Part shown: positions 18,954-27,073 of the stretch, in pieces
How positions within the stretch are numbered: the stretch's first letter is position 1
Layout: every line of letters begins with the position of its first letter
Origin: Betaproteobacteria bacterium
GTDB taxonomy: Bacteria; Pseudomonadota; Gammaproteobacteria; Burkholderiales; Rhodocyclaceae
Reading direction: 5' to 3'
Assembly (NCBI GenBank): GCA_009781175.1
Contig: WQYQ01000004.1
Span: 1 to 64,000 of the forward strand
Length of the DNA: 64,000 nucleotides
The notes under the pieces: model-generated
What the model was told of the DNA's origin: nothing
The model's input: the letters and a program-made list of their open reading frames with translations, nothing else
The model's database searches: none
Program-made: the position numbers and the translations under genes

Positions 18954-18983
18954 TTGCTTTTGCAACACAGTTGCAAATACAAT
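18954..18983 (+). promoter_or_regulatory. zur operon promoter with Zur-like operator in its spacer
   Basis: A perfect 8-3-8 inverted repeat, TTTGCAACACAGTTGCAAA (18959-18977), fills the spacer between a -35-like TTGCTT (18954-18959) and a good -10, TACAAT (18978-18983). The spacer is 18 bases. The start codon of the regulator follows 6 bases after the -10, so the mRNA would be leaderless. Assigning the repeat to Zur is inferred from the operon content. Confidence 0.7.
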
Positions 18984-18989
18984 CCACCC

Positions 18990-19433
18990 ATGAGTCCCGA
19001 AGCGCCCCACGACATATCCCGTCTTTTGCGCGCACGCGGCGCGCGCGTCACACCGGCGCGTTTGCGCGTGCTGGCCTTGCTGCGCGCCTCGGAGCGCGGG
19101 CTGTCGCATCATGACATCGAACAGGCGCTGACGGACGGCGCGCCCGTCGATCGCGTCACGCTCTACCGCGTGCTCGACTGGCTCGTCGAACAAGGGCTCG
19201 CGCACAAAGTGGCCGACGAGCAGCGCGTGTTCCGCTTCTCCGCCGCCGCACGGGATGATGTCCCGCATGGCGCGCACGCCCATTTCGTGTGCGACGATTG
19301 CAACAAGGTTTTCTGCCTCGACGACCTGCCGCCGGCCACGCCCAGACTGCCCACAGGTTTCGCTTCAACGCAAATCGAATTTGCAATACATGGACATTGC
19401 GCACACTGCAACCGGCGGGAGAGACATCAATGA
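18990..19433 (+). CDS. zur: Fur-family regulator, probably Zur
   Basis: 147 residues: N-terminal winged helix (RLLRARGARVTPARLRVLALL, then VDRVTLYRVLDWLVEQGLAHKV) and a C-terminal dimerisation domain with two metal Cys pairs (CDDC and CAHC) plus His-rich HGAHAHF. It heads an operon with an ABC-type metal binding protein and permease, so zinc sensing (Zur) is more likely than iron or peroxide sensing. ATG 18990 is chosen because the promoter -10 ends at 18983; an upstream start at 18954 would lie inside the operator. It likely represses its own operon via the repeat at 18959. It overlaps the next gene by 4 bases. Confidence 0.82.
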   Translation: MSPEAPHDISRLLRARGARVTPARLRVLALLRASERGLSHHDIEQALTDGAPVDRVTLYRVLDWLVEQGLAHKVADEQRVFRFSAAARDDVPHGAHAHFVCDDCNKVFCLDDLPPATPRLPTGFASTQIEFAIHGHCAHCNRRERHQ

Positions 19434-19834
19434 ACGCCCAGCATCGACATAACGGCTGGTGGGACAAACTCGGCATCACCGCCTCGCTGCTTTGCCTCGT
19501 CCATTGTCTCGCGCTTCCCGTTCTGATTCCGCTGTTGCCGATGCTCGCGCTCATGGGGCATACCGAGGTGCATGGCTTGTTCTTGATTCCGATCATCTCC
19601 CTGACCGGGCTCGGCATCCTGCCGGGCTTCCTGCGCCACCGCTCGCGGCCGATGCTCGCCGCCGCCGCAGTGGGCGTTTCGCTGTGCAGCGCGGCAGTGG
19701 GCGCCGAGGCGCTTTTCGGACTGCATGCGCTCGATACGCCGCTGACTATCGCAGGCGGTCTAAGCCTCATCAGCGCGCATCTGATAAATTTACGCCTTTC
19801 GCGCGCGCAGGCGTGCGCCTGCCCAACAAACTAA
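19430..19834 (+). CDS. MerC-like membrane protein
   Basis: 134 residues with four predicted transmembrane helices. The first carries the MerC-type metal-cysteine motif SLLCLVHCLALPVL (CxxHC), and a late CAC pair sits near the C-terminus. MerC proteins move Hg(II) across the inner membrane, but chromosomal members next to Zur operons probably handle zinc or another soft metal. It is translationally coupled to the regulator (ATGA). No other mer genes are present, so mercury resistance is unlikely here. Confidence 0.75.
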   Translation: MNAQHRHNGWWDKLGITASLLCLVHCLALPVLIPLLPMLALMGHTEVHGLFLIPIISLTGLGILPGFLRHRSRPMLAAAAVGVSLCSAAVGAEALFGLHALDTPLTIAGGLSLISAHLINLRLSRAQACACPTN

Positions 19835-19842
19835 AACCGATC

Positions 19843-20202
19843 ATGTCCGCACTCAAGCCCTCATTCATCACGCGCATTGCCCGCCTGATGTGCTGGGTGC
19901 TCCTGCTGCTGCCCGTGATACAAACCACGGCACTCGCGCATGAACTGGGCCATCTGAATCGCATCATGGCGAGTAAGACTGTCGTCACCGAAAACGGTGC
20001 GGCACCACTCGCTAGCAATAAGGTTTGCGATAGTTGCCTCGCTTTCGCCGCGCTTGCCGGCGGCTGCGCGCCCGAATCCGCCACCAAGCCCATTACGCTA
20101 CCCCTAGAGCCGCACATCTGGCAAAGTACCCCGCCGCCGCACTTTGTTGCGCGCAGCATTCCCGCTTACGCCTCGCGCGCGCCGCCATCAGTCCTCGTGT
20201 AA
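19843..20202 (+). CDS. small envelope protein with Cys/His motif (DUF2946-like)
   Basis: 119 residues. A signal peptide or membrane anchor (LMCWVLLLLPVIQTTALA) is followed by HELGHLNRI and, at mid-protein, the pattern CDSCLAFAALAGGC, then a Pro-rich tail. The layout recalls DUF2946-type small periplasmic proteins that accompany copper/zinc uptake genes; this is a resemblance, not a firm family call. It starts 8 bases after the MerC-like gene. A metal-shuttling role in the periplasm is inference. Confidence 0.6.
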   Translation: MSALKPSFITRIARLMCWVLLLLPVIQTTALAHELGHLNRIMASKTVVTENGAAPLASNKVCDSCLAFAALAGGCAPESATKPITLPLEPHIWQSTPPPHFVARSIPAYASRAPPSVLV

Positions 20203-20233
20203 CCCCTGGCGTCATACGCTAGTCATCCTCTGC

Positions 20234-20269
20234 ATTCACGAAAAAGAAACGCCGATGTGCGAGCCTTGC
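20234..20269 (+). repeat. decayed duplicate of the porin leader coding start
   Basis: These 36 bases match 20297-20332, the start of the porin gene, at a constant offset of 63 bases (27 of 36 identical, ending in a shared CGAGCCTTGC). The equivalent of the start codon is ACG here, and the frame is open into the porin ATG. Confidence 0.55.
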
Positions 20270-20300
20270 CGCCCGCGCGTCCCGTACACACGAGAAATCC

Positions 20301-21734
20301 ATGAAGAAGAAAATTCTATGCACGAGCCTTGCGCTCGCGCTTGCCGCGCCACTGCATGCGGCCGAAGGCGACGATATCGCGCAACTGCGACGCGATGTCG
20401 CCGCGATGAAAGCCGGCTACGAAGCGCGCATCAGCGCGCTCGAAAAACGCCTCGAAGCCGCCGAGGCCAAAGGCAAAGCCACCGAAGCGGCCGCCAATGC
20501 CGCAACGGCGACCGCAAACCAGGCGGCGACAATGGCAAATCAGGTCGCCACGGTTCCCGCCGCCACGACGCCAAGCGAAACGCCGGCCCCTGTTGCAAGT
20601 GGTGCGCCAAGCAATAACAATTCATTCAACCCGGAAATCTCACTGATCCTTTCGGGCATCTACACCAACACGCAGCGCGACCCGGCCAATTACGCCATCA
20701 CCGGCTTCCCAGTGGGCTCCGGTGCCGAGATCGGCCCCGGCAAGCGCGGCTTCAGCCTCGCCGAGTCCGAACTCGGCATCGCGGCGAACATCGATCCGTA
20801 CTTCCGTGGGGCGCTGAACTTCTCGATGCACCCAGATAACAGCGTCTCGGTCGAAGAGGCTTATATCCAGACGCTCGGCCTCGGCTACGGACTCACCGTC
20901 AAAGCGGGCCGTTTCTACTCGGGTATCGGTTATCTGAATCAACAGCATTCGCATACCTGGGATTTCGTCGATAGCCCGCTCGCCTACCAAGCCTTCCTCG
21001 GCGGCCAGTTCGGCGATGACGGGGTTGAAGTGCGCTGGCTTGCGCCGACCGACCTCTACCTGGAGCTGGGCGCGGAACTTGGACGTGGCGCGGATTGGCC
21101 GGGTAATGGCGCGGGTGGTAACGGCCCCGGCACGCAGGCCGTGCATGCGCACCTCGGCGGCGACATTGGCAATAGCAACAGTTGGCGCGCGGGCCTGTCG
21201 TACTTGCGCGCAAAGGCGAATCAACTCGATCTCGCGATGCCGGACACTTCCGGCGATACGGTGGCAAGCGCCTTTACCGGCGACACGCAACTTGCGATCG
21301 CCGATTTCGTATGGAAATGGGCGCCGAACGGCAACGCCACGCGGCAGAACTTCAAGCTGCAAGGCGAATACCTATGGCGCAAACAAAATGGCGTGCTCGG
21401 CTTCGACACCCCCGATGCCGCAAGCGACTACCGCAGCTACCAGTCGGGCTGGTATCTGCAAGGCGTCTACCAGTTCATGCCTTACTGGCGCGTTGGCGTG
21501 CGCAGCGAAAGACTTTCGCCCGGCGCGATCAATTATGGGCCCAATGACGCCAATCTCGCCGCGAGCGACTATGTCCCGCGCCGCAACAGTCTGATGTTCG
21601 ATTTCAGCCCAAGCGAGTTCTCGCGCATCCGCTTCCAGTACAACCGCGACAGCGCGCGCCAGGACCAGCCCGACAACCAGTTCTTCCTGCAATATCAGAT
21701 GAGCCTCGGCGCTCACGGAGCCCACATCTTTTGA
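20301..21734 (+). CDS. outer membrane porin-like beta-barrel of the zinc operon
   Basis: 477 residues: signal peptide (KKKILCTSLALALAAPLHA), a coiled-coil trimerisation helix (about residues 25-60, IAQLRRDVAAMKAGYEARIS and onward), an Ala/Thr-rich linker, then a beta-barrel with alternating aromatic strands ending in F (GAHGAHIF). No TonB box or plug domain is seen, so this is a porin rather than a TonB-dependent receptor. From its place between the Zur-like regulator and ABC genes it probably lets zinc or a zinc chelate across the outer membrane. The substrate is inferred. Confidence 0.7.
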   Translation: MKKKILCTSLALALAAPLHAAEGDDIAQLRRDVAAMKAGYEARISALEKRLEAAEAKGKATEAAANAATATANQAATMANQVATVPAATTPSETPAPVASGAPSNNNSFNPEISLILSGIYTNTQRDPANYAITGFPVGSGAEIGPGKRGFSLAESELGIAANIDPYFRGALNFSMHPDNSVSVEEAYIQTLGLGYGLTVKAGRFYSGIGYLNQQHSHTWDFVDSPLAYQAFLGGQFGDDGVEVRWLAPTDLYLELGAELGRGADWPGNGAGGNGPGTQAVHAHLGGDIGNSNSWRAGLSYLRAKANQLDLAMPDTSGDTVASAFTGDTQLAIADFVWKWAPNGNATRQNFKLQGEYLWRKQNGVLGFDTPDAASDYRSYQSGWYLQGVYQFMPYWRVGVRSERLSPGAINYGPNDANLAASDYVPRRNSLMFDFSPSEFSRIRFQYNRDSARQDQPDNQFFLQYQMSLGAHGAHIF

Positions 21735-21818
21735 TGCGCATGGATAAACCTGCTGCGCGCGCCGATCTCGACGCGCTCGCTACGCTTTCTCCACGCCCCT
21801 CACCGGAGTAAAAACATC

Positions 21819-22727
21819 ATGAAGAAAACCATTACCCTAGCGCTCGGCCTGCTGGCCCTGAGCCTCGCAACACCGGCAAGCGCCGCGCTTAAAGTTCTCG
21901 CCTGCGAGCCCGAATGGGCGGCGCTGGTTCAGGAACTCGGCGGCGACAAAGTTGACGTCGTCAGCGCGACCAACGCCTTGCAAGACCCGCACCAAGTGCA
22001 GGCCAAGCCGAGCCTCATCGCACGCGCGCGCAATGCCGACTTGCTCGCCTGCACCGGCGCGGGCCTGGAGATCGGCTGGCTGCCGATTCTGCTGCAACAA
22101 TCCGGCAATCCGCTGATCCAACCCGGCAAGCCCGGCCATTTCATGGCCGGCGACTATGTGCAGAAACTTGATGTGCCAACCCGCGTCGACCGCGCCGAAG
22201 GCGACGTCCATCCCGAAGGCAATCCGCATATTCAGACCGACCCGCGCAACATCGCCAAAGTCGCCGTGGCCCTGAGCCAGCGGCTCGCGCAGATCGACAG
22301 CGCAAACCAGGCTTACTACAAGCAGCGCGCCGACGATTTCAACCACCGCTGGAGCGCGGCGATGACGCACTGGCAAACCCAGGCCGCCCCGCTGCGCGGC
22401 GTCCCGATCGTCGTCCAGCATAAAGCGTGGAGCTATCTCGAAAACTGGCTCGGCATCCAGGAAGTCGGACAGCTCGAACCGAAACCCGGCGTTGAGCCAA
22501 CGGCCGCGCACCTGCAAGAAGTGCTCGCCACACTCAAAGACCGCCCCGCGCAGATGATCGTCTATGCCTCCTACCAAGATCCGCGCGCATCGCAATGGCT
22601 CTCCGAGCGTGCGCATATCGATACCGTGCAACTGCCCTTCACGGTCGGCGGCACGCCGGAGGCCAAAGACCTTTTTGGCCTCTTCGACGACACCATTGCG
22701 CGCCTCCTCAAAGGAGCGAAAAAATGA
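21819..22727 (+). CDS. znuA: ABC transporter metal-binding protein (ZnuA-like)
   Basis: 302-residue periplasmic cluster A-I binding protein with a signal peptide (LALGLLALSLATPASA). Likely metal ligands are conserved in order: His in DPHQVQAKPS, His in EGNPHIQTDP, His in VVQHKAWSY and an acidic residue in ASYQDPRA. There is no His-rich loop as in E. coli ZnuA. The linked Zur-like regulator favours zinc over manganese. The 84-base gap after the porin has no terminator. It is coupled to the permease gene by ATGA. Confidence 0.8.
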   Translation: MKKTITLALGLLALSLATPASAALKVLACEPEWAALVQELGGDKVDVVSATNALQDPHQVQAKPSLIARARNADLLACTGAGLEIGWLPILLQQSGNPLIQPGKPGHFMAGDYVQKLDVPTRVDRAEGDVHPEGNPHIQTDPRNIAKVAVALSQRLAQIDSANQAYYKQRADDFNHRWSAAMTHWQTQAAPLRGVPIVVQHKAWSYLENWLGIQEVGQLEPKPGVEPTAAHLQEVLATLKDRPAQMIVYASYQDPRASQWLSERAHIDTVQLPFTVGGTPEAKDLFGLFDDTIARLLKGAKK

Positions 22728-23521
22728 ACTGGAGCGCCCTTGACTGGGGCATTCTCGGCCCAGCGCTCGCCGCCGGCCTGCTGGTGCTCGCCACGCATGT
22801 GCCGCTCGGCATGCAAGTGCTCGACCGCGGCATCGTCTTCATCGACCTCGCCATCGCACAGATCGCAGGGCTCGGCGTCATCGCGGCGGACTTCATGGGC
22901 TGGGAGCCCTCCGGCTTCGCAGTGCAGATCGCCGCCGTGAGCGCCGCGCTCGCGGGCGCATTACTCCTCACGGCAACCGAAAAACGCGCCGGGCAACATC
23001 AAGAAGCGCTGATCGGCGTGCTCTTCGTGCTCGCCGCGAGCGGGGGCCTCATCCTGCTCGCAAGCAACCCGCACGGCGGCGAACATCTCAAAGACCTGCT
23101 CGTCGGCCAAATCCTCTGGGTCAGCCCGCAGCAAGTCATTGTGCTTGCGGTGCTCACCGCGATATTGCTCGCCGTCTGGTTCGCCTTGCGCAAACGGCTC
23201 GGCAGCTTCGGCTTCTACGCCTTGTTCGCGGTCGCCGTGACCGCCTCGGTGCAAGTCGTCGGCGTCTATCTTGTGTTCTCAAGCCTGATCGTGCCGGCGC
23301 TTGCCACGCGCGCGCTTTCCGGCGCGCGGCGCATCGGCGTCGCGTGGGTGCTTGGCGCAATCGGCTATGCGCTCGGGCTCGCGCTCTCGGCTGTGTTCGA
23401 CCTGCCTTCGGGCGCGGTGATCGTGTGGGTGCTCGCCTGCGTCGCGCTCGCGGTAGCGATGCTCACCGGGAAACACTCGCAATCCGAGCCGTCCGCCGCG
23501 CCGCTAAAATCGGAGACATGA
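22724..23521 (+). CDS. znuB: ABC transporter metal permease (ZnuB-like)
   Basis: 265 residues with about eight hydrophobic helices and the ABC-3 permease pattern (RGIVFIDLAIAQIAGLGV; VFSSLIVPALATRALSG). ATG 22724 has AAGGAG 9 bases upstream and overlaps the binding-protein stop. It overlaps dusA by 4 bases. The ATP-binding subunit normally encoded beside this permease is absent from the whole operon and from the window, so transport would need an ATPase encoded elsewhere. Confidence 0.83.
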   Translation: MNWSALDWGILGPALAAGLLVLATHVPLGMQVLDRGIVFIDLAIAQIAGLGVIAADFMGWEPSGFAVQIAAVSAALAGALLLTATEKRAGQHQEALIGVLFVLAASGGLILLASNPHGGEHLKDLLVGQILWVSPQQVIVLAVLTAILLAVWFALRKRLGSFGFYALFAVAVTASVQVVGVYLVFSSLIVPALATRALSGARRIGVAWVLGAIGYALGLALSAVFDLPSGAVIVWVLACVALAVAMLTGKHSQSEPSAAPLKSET

Positions 23522-24519
23522 CACAACAGAAGCTCCCCCCGCGCCGCCTCGCCGTCGCGCCGATGATCGATTGGACGGACCGGCACTGCCGCTTCTTCCA
23601 CCGGCTACTCGCGCCGCATGCCTGGCTGTACACCGAAATGATCACGACCGGCGCGCTGATCCACGGCGACGTACCGCGCCATCTGCGCTTCAATGCCGCC
23701 GAACACCCGCTCGCAATCCAACTCGGCGGCTCCGACCCCGCAGCGCTCGCCCACTGCGCGCAACTCGCCGAACAATGGGGCTACGATGAGGTGAATCTCA
23801 ACTGCGGCTGCCCCAGCGAGCGCGTGCAAAGCGGAGCCTTCGGCGCCTGCCTGATGAACGAGCCCGCGCTCGTGCGTGATTGCGTCGCGGCGATGCGTGA
23901 AAAGGTATCGATCCCCGTCAGCGTCAAACACCGCATCGGCATCGACACCATCGAGGACTACGCCTTCGTGCGCGCTTTCGTCGCCACCGTTGCCGAAAGC
24001 GGATGCACCACTTTCATCGTGCATGCGCGCAACGCTTGGCTCAAAGGACTCAGTCCCAAAGAAAACCGCGAAATCCCGCCGCTGCGCTACGAATTCGCGC
24101 ACCGCCTCAAACAGGAATTCCCCGGCCTCGAAATCCTCGTCAACGGCGGGCTCACCACGAGCGAGCAAATCGAAATCCAGCTCGGCCATGTCGACGGCGT
24201 CATGATCGGCCGCGAAGCCTATCAGAACCCCTGGGCGCTCGTGGAGTGGGAACGCCACTTCTTCAACCCCGAATGGGCGCCGACACGCGAACAGGTTATC
24301 GAAGCGCTCGTCGCCTACTGCGCACGCGAAAAAGCCGAACACGGCGCGCCGGTACGCGCCGTCGCGCGGCATATTCTCGGACTGGCGAACGGACTGCCCG
24401 GCGCACGCAACTTCCGCCGCATGCTGTCGGATTCACAAATACTGCGCAGCGACCGGCCGGAGTTGATTCGGGAGGCGTGGGAGCAAATCACACCAGCCAA
24501 CACTATAATCTCGGCCTGA
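23518..24519 (+). CDS. dusA: tRNA-dihydrouridine(20/20a) synthase
   Basis: 333-residue FMN-dependent reductase that makes dihydrouridine in the tRNA D-loop. Visible signatures are the FMN-binding APMIDWTDRHCR N-terminus, YTEM, the catalytic-Cys segment NLNCGCPSERVQSGAFGACLM, VKHRIGID, VHARNAWLKGLSPKENREIPPL and the phosphate loop NGGL / GVMIGREAYQNPW. The start overlaps the metal permease stop, so dusA is read through from the zinc operon. That is unusual for a housekeeping tRNA-modification gene. Confidence 0.93.
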   Translation: MTQQKLPPRRLAVAPMIDWTDRHCRFFHRLLAPHAWLYTEMITTGALIHGDVPRHLRFNAAEHPLAIQLGGSDPAALAHCAQLAEQWGYDEVNLNCGCPSERVQSGAFGACLMNEPALVRDCVAAMREKVSIPVSVKHRIGIDTIEDYAFVRAFVATVAESGCTTFIVHARNAWLKGLSPKENREIPPLRYEFAHRLKQEFPGLEILVNGGLTTSEQIEIQLGHVDGVMIGREAYQNPWALVEWERHFFNPEWAPTREQVIEALVAYCAREKAEHGAPVRAVARHILGLANGLPGARNFRRMLSDSQILRSDRPELIREAWEQITPANTIISA

Positions 24520-24535
24520 CAACTCCCACCCACCC

Positions 24536-25297
24536 TCACTTCACAAACCCAATCTCCCGCGCCGTAGCCGGCCCGATCAAACACTGCGCCAGCGAGTGCG
24601 GCTGTTCCGCGCGGTCTGTCGTCACCGGCACGCGGCCTGCCATCAATTCGCAGAAACGCTGCGGCAAAAGCGGGTCGGCGGTGGGCTCGGCGTAGCCGTC
24701 CGGATGAATCGGCTGCAAGCTCACCGGATCGTATTTGTCGCTGGCGCCAAGCGTGTGCAACAGCTCATGCGCCAGCACGACATTGTTCTGGCGCGCCATA
24801 TCGGGCCGTGCGTACAGATTGACCAAACCGATTTGCCCTTCGCGCAAACCGTGCGAGTTAGGCGCCCGCTCGGTTTTTGGCCCCCAATAGCTGACGAACA
24901 AGCGCACATCCGCGCGCGGCGCGGCGGCCGGTTGACGCCAGGCCCACCAGCGCAGATTCAAGCTCCACACAATCGCCGAAAGGTAACTCCTGCTTGTCGG
25001 CGCTGGCGGCGGCGCGCTGCTCAACTTCGGCTGAAGCGTGATTCTGACTGGCTTCAGCGTCGTCACGCCGTAGCGCCGGGCTTCGTTTGCAAGAAACTCT
25101 TCAATCTCCACAAAGCTGCCAGAATTCAACTGCGCAATGGTGCTAGCCGCTTCAGGACTCGCATCGCTATTAATCGGAAACACCGCAACATGCAGCGTTT
25201 GCCGCCAATCCGTAGCCCTTTGACGCGCGCGCCAAGTATCGAGCGCAACGGTTGCCAAGATAATCAGCAGAATCGTGATGCGAATTTTTTTCCACAT
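24536..25297 (-). CDS. membrane-anchored putative zinc metallopeptidase
   Basis: 253 residues from ATG 25297 (MWKKIRITILLIILATVALD, an N-terminal membrane anchor or signal). The key feature is VLAHELLHTLGASDKYD, an HExxHxxGxxD-type zinc site like that of metzincin-related peptidases, with conserved flanking Trp-rich and RLFVSYWGPKT segments. Active site location would be periplasmic. I do not recognise a named family. It converges on dusA with 16 bases between stops. The 214 bases upstream (25298-25511) hold no gene. Confidence 0.68.
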   Translation of the reverse strand: MWKKIRITILLIILATVALDTWRARQRATDWRQTLHVAVFPINSDASPEAASTIAQLNSGSFVEIEEFLANEARRYGVTTLKPVRITLQPKLSSAPPPAPTSRSYLSAIVWSLNLRWWAWRQPAAAPRADVRLFVSYWGPKTERAPNSHGLREGQIGLVNLYARPDMARQNNVVLAHELLHTLGASDKYDPVSLQPIHPDGYAEPTADPLLPQRFCELMAGRVPVTTDRAEQPHSLAQCLIGPATAREIGFVK

Positions 25298-25511
25298 GGA
25301 GGCTGTTCGTTGAGATTTTTTATGCAGTGCAAATAAGCGGCTTCGCAACTGAAAAACCACTCAGCCAAGCGACAAGATGCTCCGATCCGCCATAAAGGCG
25401 AAAGCTTCTCACATTAAGGATGTTCCCCATACAGTTACAAAATCGCGTTTGACCACGGCCGAGTGCAAGCTCCACCATTGATGGTGAGGTTAATCCGTGG
25501 AGGGAATTCGA

Positions 25512-26405
25512 ATGTCTAAATCGACGGTCGCATTTTTGGGACTCGGCAACATGGGGATGCCGATGGCCCGCAATCTTTTGTCCGCGGGCTTTGTGGTGCG
25601 CGCATTCAATCGTTCGCACAAACCGCTCGAAACGCTGGTTGGCGCAGGCGCGATTCCAGCCGGTTCGCCCGCCGAGGCGGTGGAAGCGGGCGGGGTCGCA
25701 ATCAGCATGCTGGCCAACGATGCAGCGTTGGAGGCGGTGGCTTTAGGCGAGCACGGTTTTGCGCAGAAGCTCGGCGCGGGCGGGCTGCATATTTCGATGA
25801 GCACCGTGGCGCCGGAAACGTCCCGGCGTCTGGCGGAGGCTCATGCCCTGCACGGCAGTTCGTTCCTTGCCGCGCCGGTGTTCGGACGCCCAGAAGCCGC
25901 GGCGGCAAAGAAGCTGTGGATTTGTCAGTCCGGTGCAGCGGAAGCAAAACAGCGCGCCAAGTTGTTTCTCGATGCGCTGGGGCAAGGCATCCATGATTTC
26001 GGCAACGAGCCGGGCGCTGCGAACGTCGTCAAGCTATCGGGAAATTTCCTGATTCTTTCCGCGATCGAGGCTTTGTCGGAAGCGCTCGTCCTCGCGGAGA
26101 AGCACGGCATCGAGCGCGCGAGCCTGGCGAAATTTTTGGGTGAAACGATCTTCGCGTGCCCGACTTACCAGAACTATGCACGCAGCCTCGCGGCGCGCAC
26201 TTTCGAGCCGGCGGGTTTCAAGCTCGAATTGGGCATGAAGGATGTTCGCCTGGTCCGGGATGCCGCCGAAACCGCGCAAGCTCCGATGCCGATTGCGGAT
26301 CTGTTGCATGCGCGCCTGCTCGCCGCGCTGGCAAAAGGGCGCGGACAATTGGATTGGACGGCGATTGAAAAATCATCCGCCGAAGACGCGGGCTTAGGTT
26401 CGTAA
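25512..26405 (+). CDS. NAD(P)-dependent beta-hydroxyacid dehydrogenase (GarR/MmsB/GLYR type)
   Basis: 297 residues. GGAGGG sits 7 bases before ATG 25512, fixing the start. Rossmann motif FLGLGNMGMPMARNLL, substrate loop STVAPETSRRL...LAAPVFGRPEAA, and the catalytic Lys in NVVKLSGNFL define the 3-hydroxyisobutyrate dehydrogenase family (tartronate semialdehyde, succinic semialdehyde/glyoxylate or 3-hydroxyisobutyrate). The substrate cannot be chosen with confidence. With icmF in the window a valine/isobutyrate role is tempting but unsupported, because they are 8 kb apart. Confidence 0.82.
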   Translation: MSKSTVAFLGLGNMGMPMARNLLSAGFVVRAFNRSHKPLETLVGAGAIPAGSPAEAVEAGGVAISMLANDAALEAVALGEHGFAQKLGAGGLHISMSTVAPETSRRLAEAHALHGSSFLAAPVFGRPEAAAAKKLWICQSGAAEAKQRAKLFLDALGQGIHDFGNEPGAANVVKLSGNFLILSAIEALSEALVLAEKHGIERASLAKFLGETIFACPTYQNYARSLAARTFEPAGFKLELGMKDVRLVRDAAETAQAPMPIADLLHARLLAALAKGRGQLDWTAIEKSSAEDAGLGS

Positions 26406-26419
26406 AGTACGCACCAACA

Positions 26420-26446
26420 AAAAGCCGCGCATCGCGCGCGGCTTTT
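26420..26446. terminator. bidirectional rho-independent terminator
   Basis: An 11-bp stem AAAAGCCGCGC / GCGCGGCTTTT with a 5-base loop lies between the dehydrogenase (plus) and cytochrome c' (minus). Confidence 0.8.
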
Positions 26447-26469
26447 CGCACTGCATCCAGCAACCTCTA

Positions 26470-26925
26470 TCACTTCTCCTTGAAGCTGTCGTGGCAGGAC
26501 TTGCAGGTCTTCGCCGTGGGATCGAAGGCGGCTTTGAGCTGATCGAAATTGCCGCTCCTGGCTGCAGCGATCAGCTTGGGCATTTCGGCGCGCATCTTGT
26601 CGGCATCGTTGTTGAAGTCGGCGGTCTTTTGCCAGACTTGCGGCTTGGCCTTGGTGTTGGCGCCCTTGTCGGTGCCGGGGCCAAAAGCCGTGAACGGCAA
26701 ACCGTGGACCGCGGCCAGCACGTCGGCATCGGCGGCGGCCACCTTGGCATCGAACGGCGCTTTGCCGTTGGCCATTGCGCCCAGGCTGCCGAAGTGCTTG
26801 GCCATCACGGTAAACGCGGCCTGGCGGTATTTAATGGCGGCTTCTTCAGGCTTGGCTTGGGCAAAGACGCTTGAGGCCGTTACGACAGCGGCCAAGGTGA
26901 CAAGAGCGGCGGGCAGTTTTTTCAT
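26470..26925 (-). CDS. cytochrome c'
   Basis: 151-residue periplasmic four-helix-bundle c-type cytochrome: signal peptide (to VFAQA), helix A starting EEAAIKYRQAAFTVMAKHFG, and the single haem site CKSCHDSFKEK at the very C-terminus, as is diagnostic for class II cytochromes c. These bind NO and CO and may protect against nitrosative stress. GGAG lies 8 bases before the ATG. The next gene upstream on the same strand is a b561-type cytochrome, a common partner. Confidence 0.92.
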   Translation of the reverse strand: MKKLPAALVTLAAVVTASSVFAQAKPEEAAIKYRQAAFTVMAKHFGSLGAMANGKAPFDAKVAAADADVLAAVHGLPFTAFGPGTDKGANTKAKPQVWQKTADFNNDADKMRAEMPKLIAAARSGNFDQLKAAFDPTAKTCKSCHDSFKEK

Positions 26926-27073
26926 CGGTCATTCTCCACAGGTAAAAACACAAAATCGTGCACGGCATGAACAGGCAATAGTGTTCATCATCCGCGCTTC
27001 AAGTTTCCGGTGCGTAAATCCGCCACATGCGCGGCGTCATGCCAGCCACCGGATCAATGGGTATCGTTGGAAA

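Noticed and set aside
19430..19834. Mercury resistance operon suggested by the MerC-like protein
   Set aside because: There is no merR, merT, merP or merA, and the gene is embedded in a Zur-type zinc operon.
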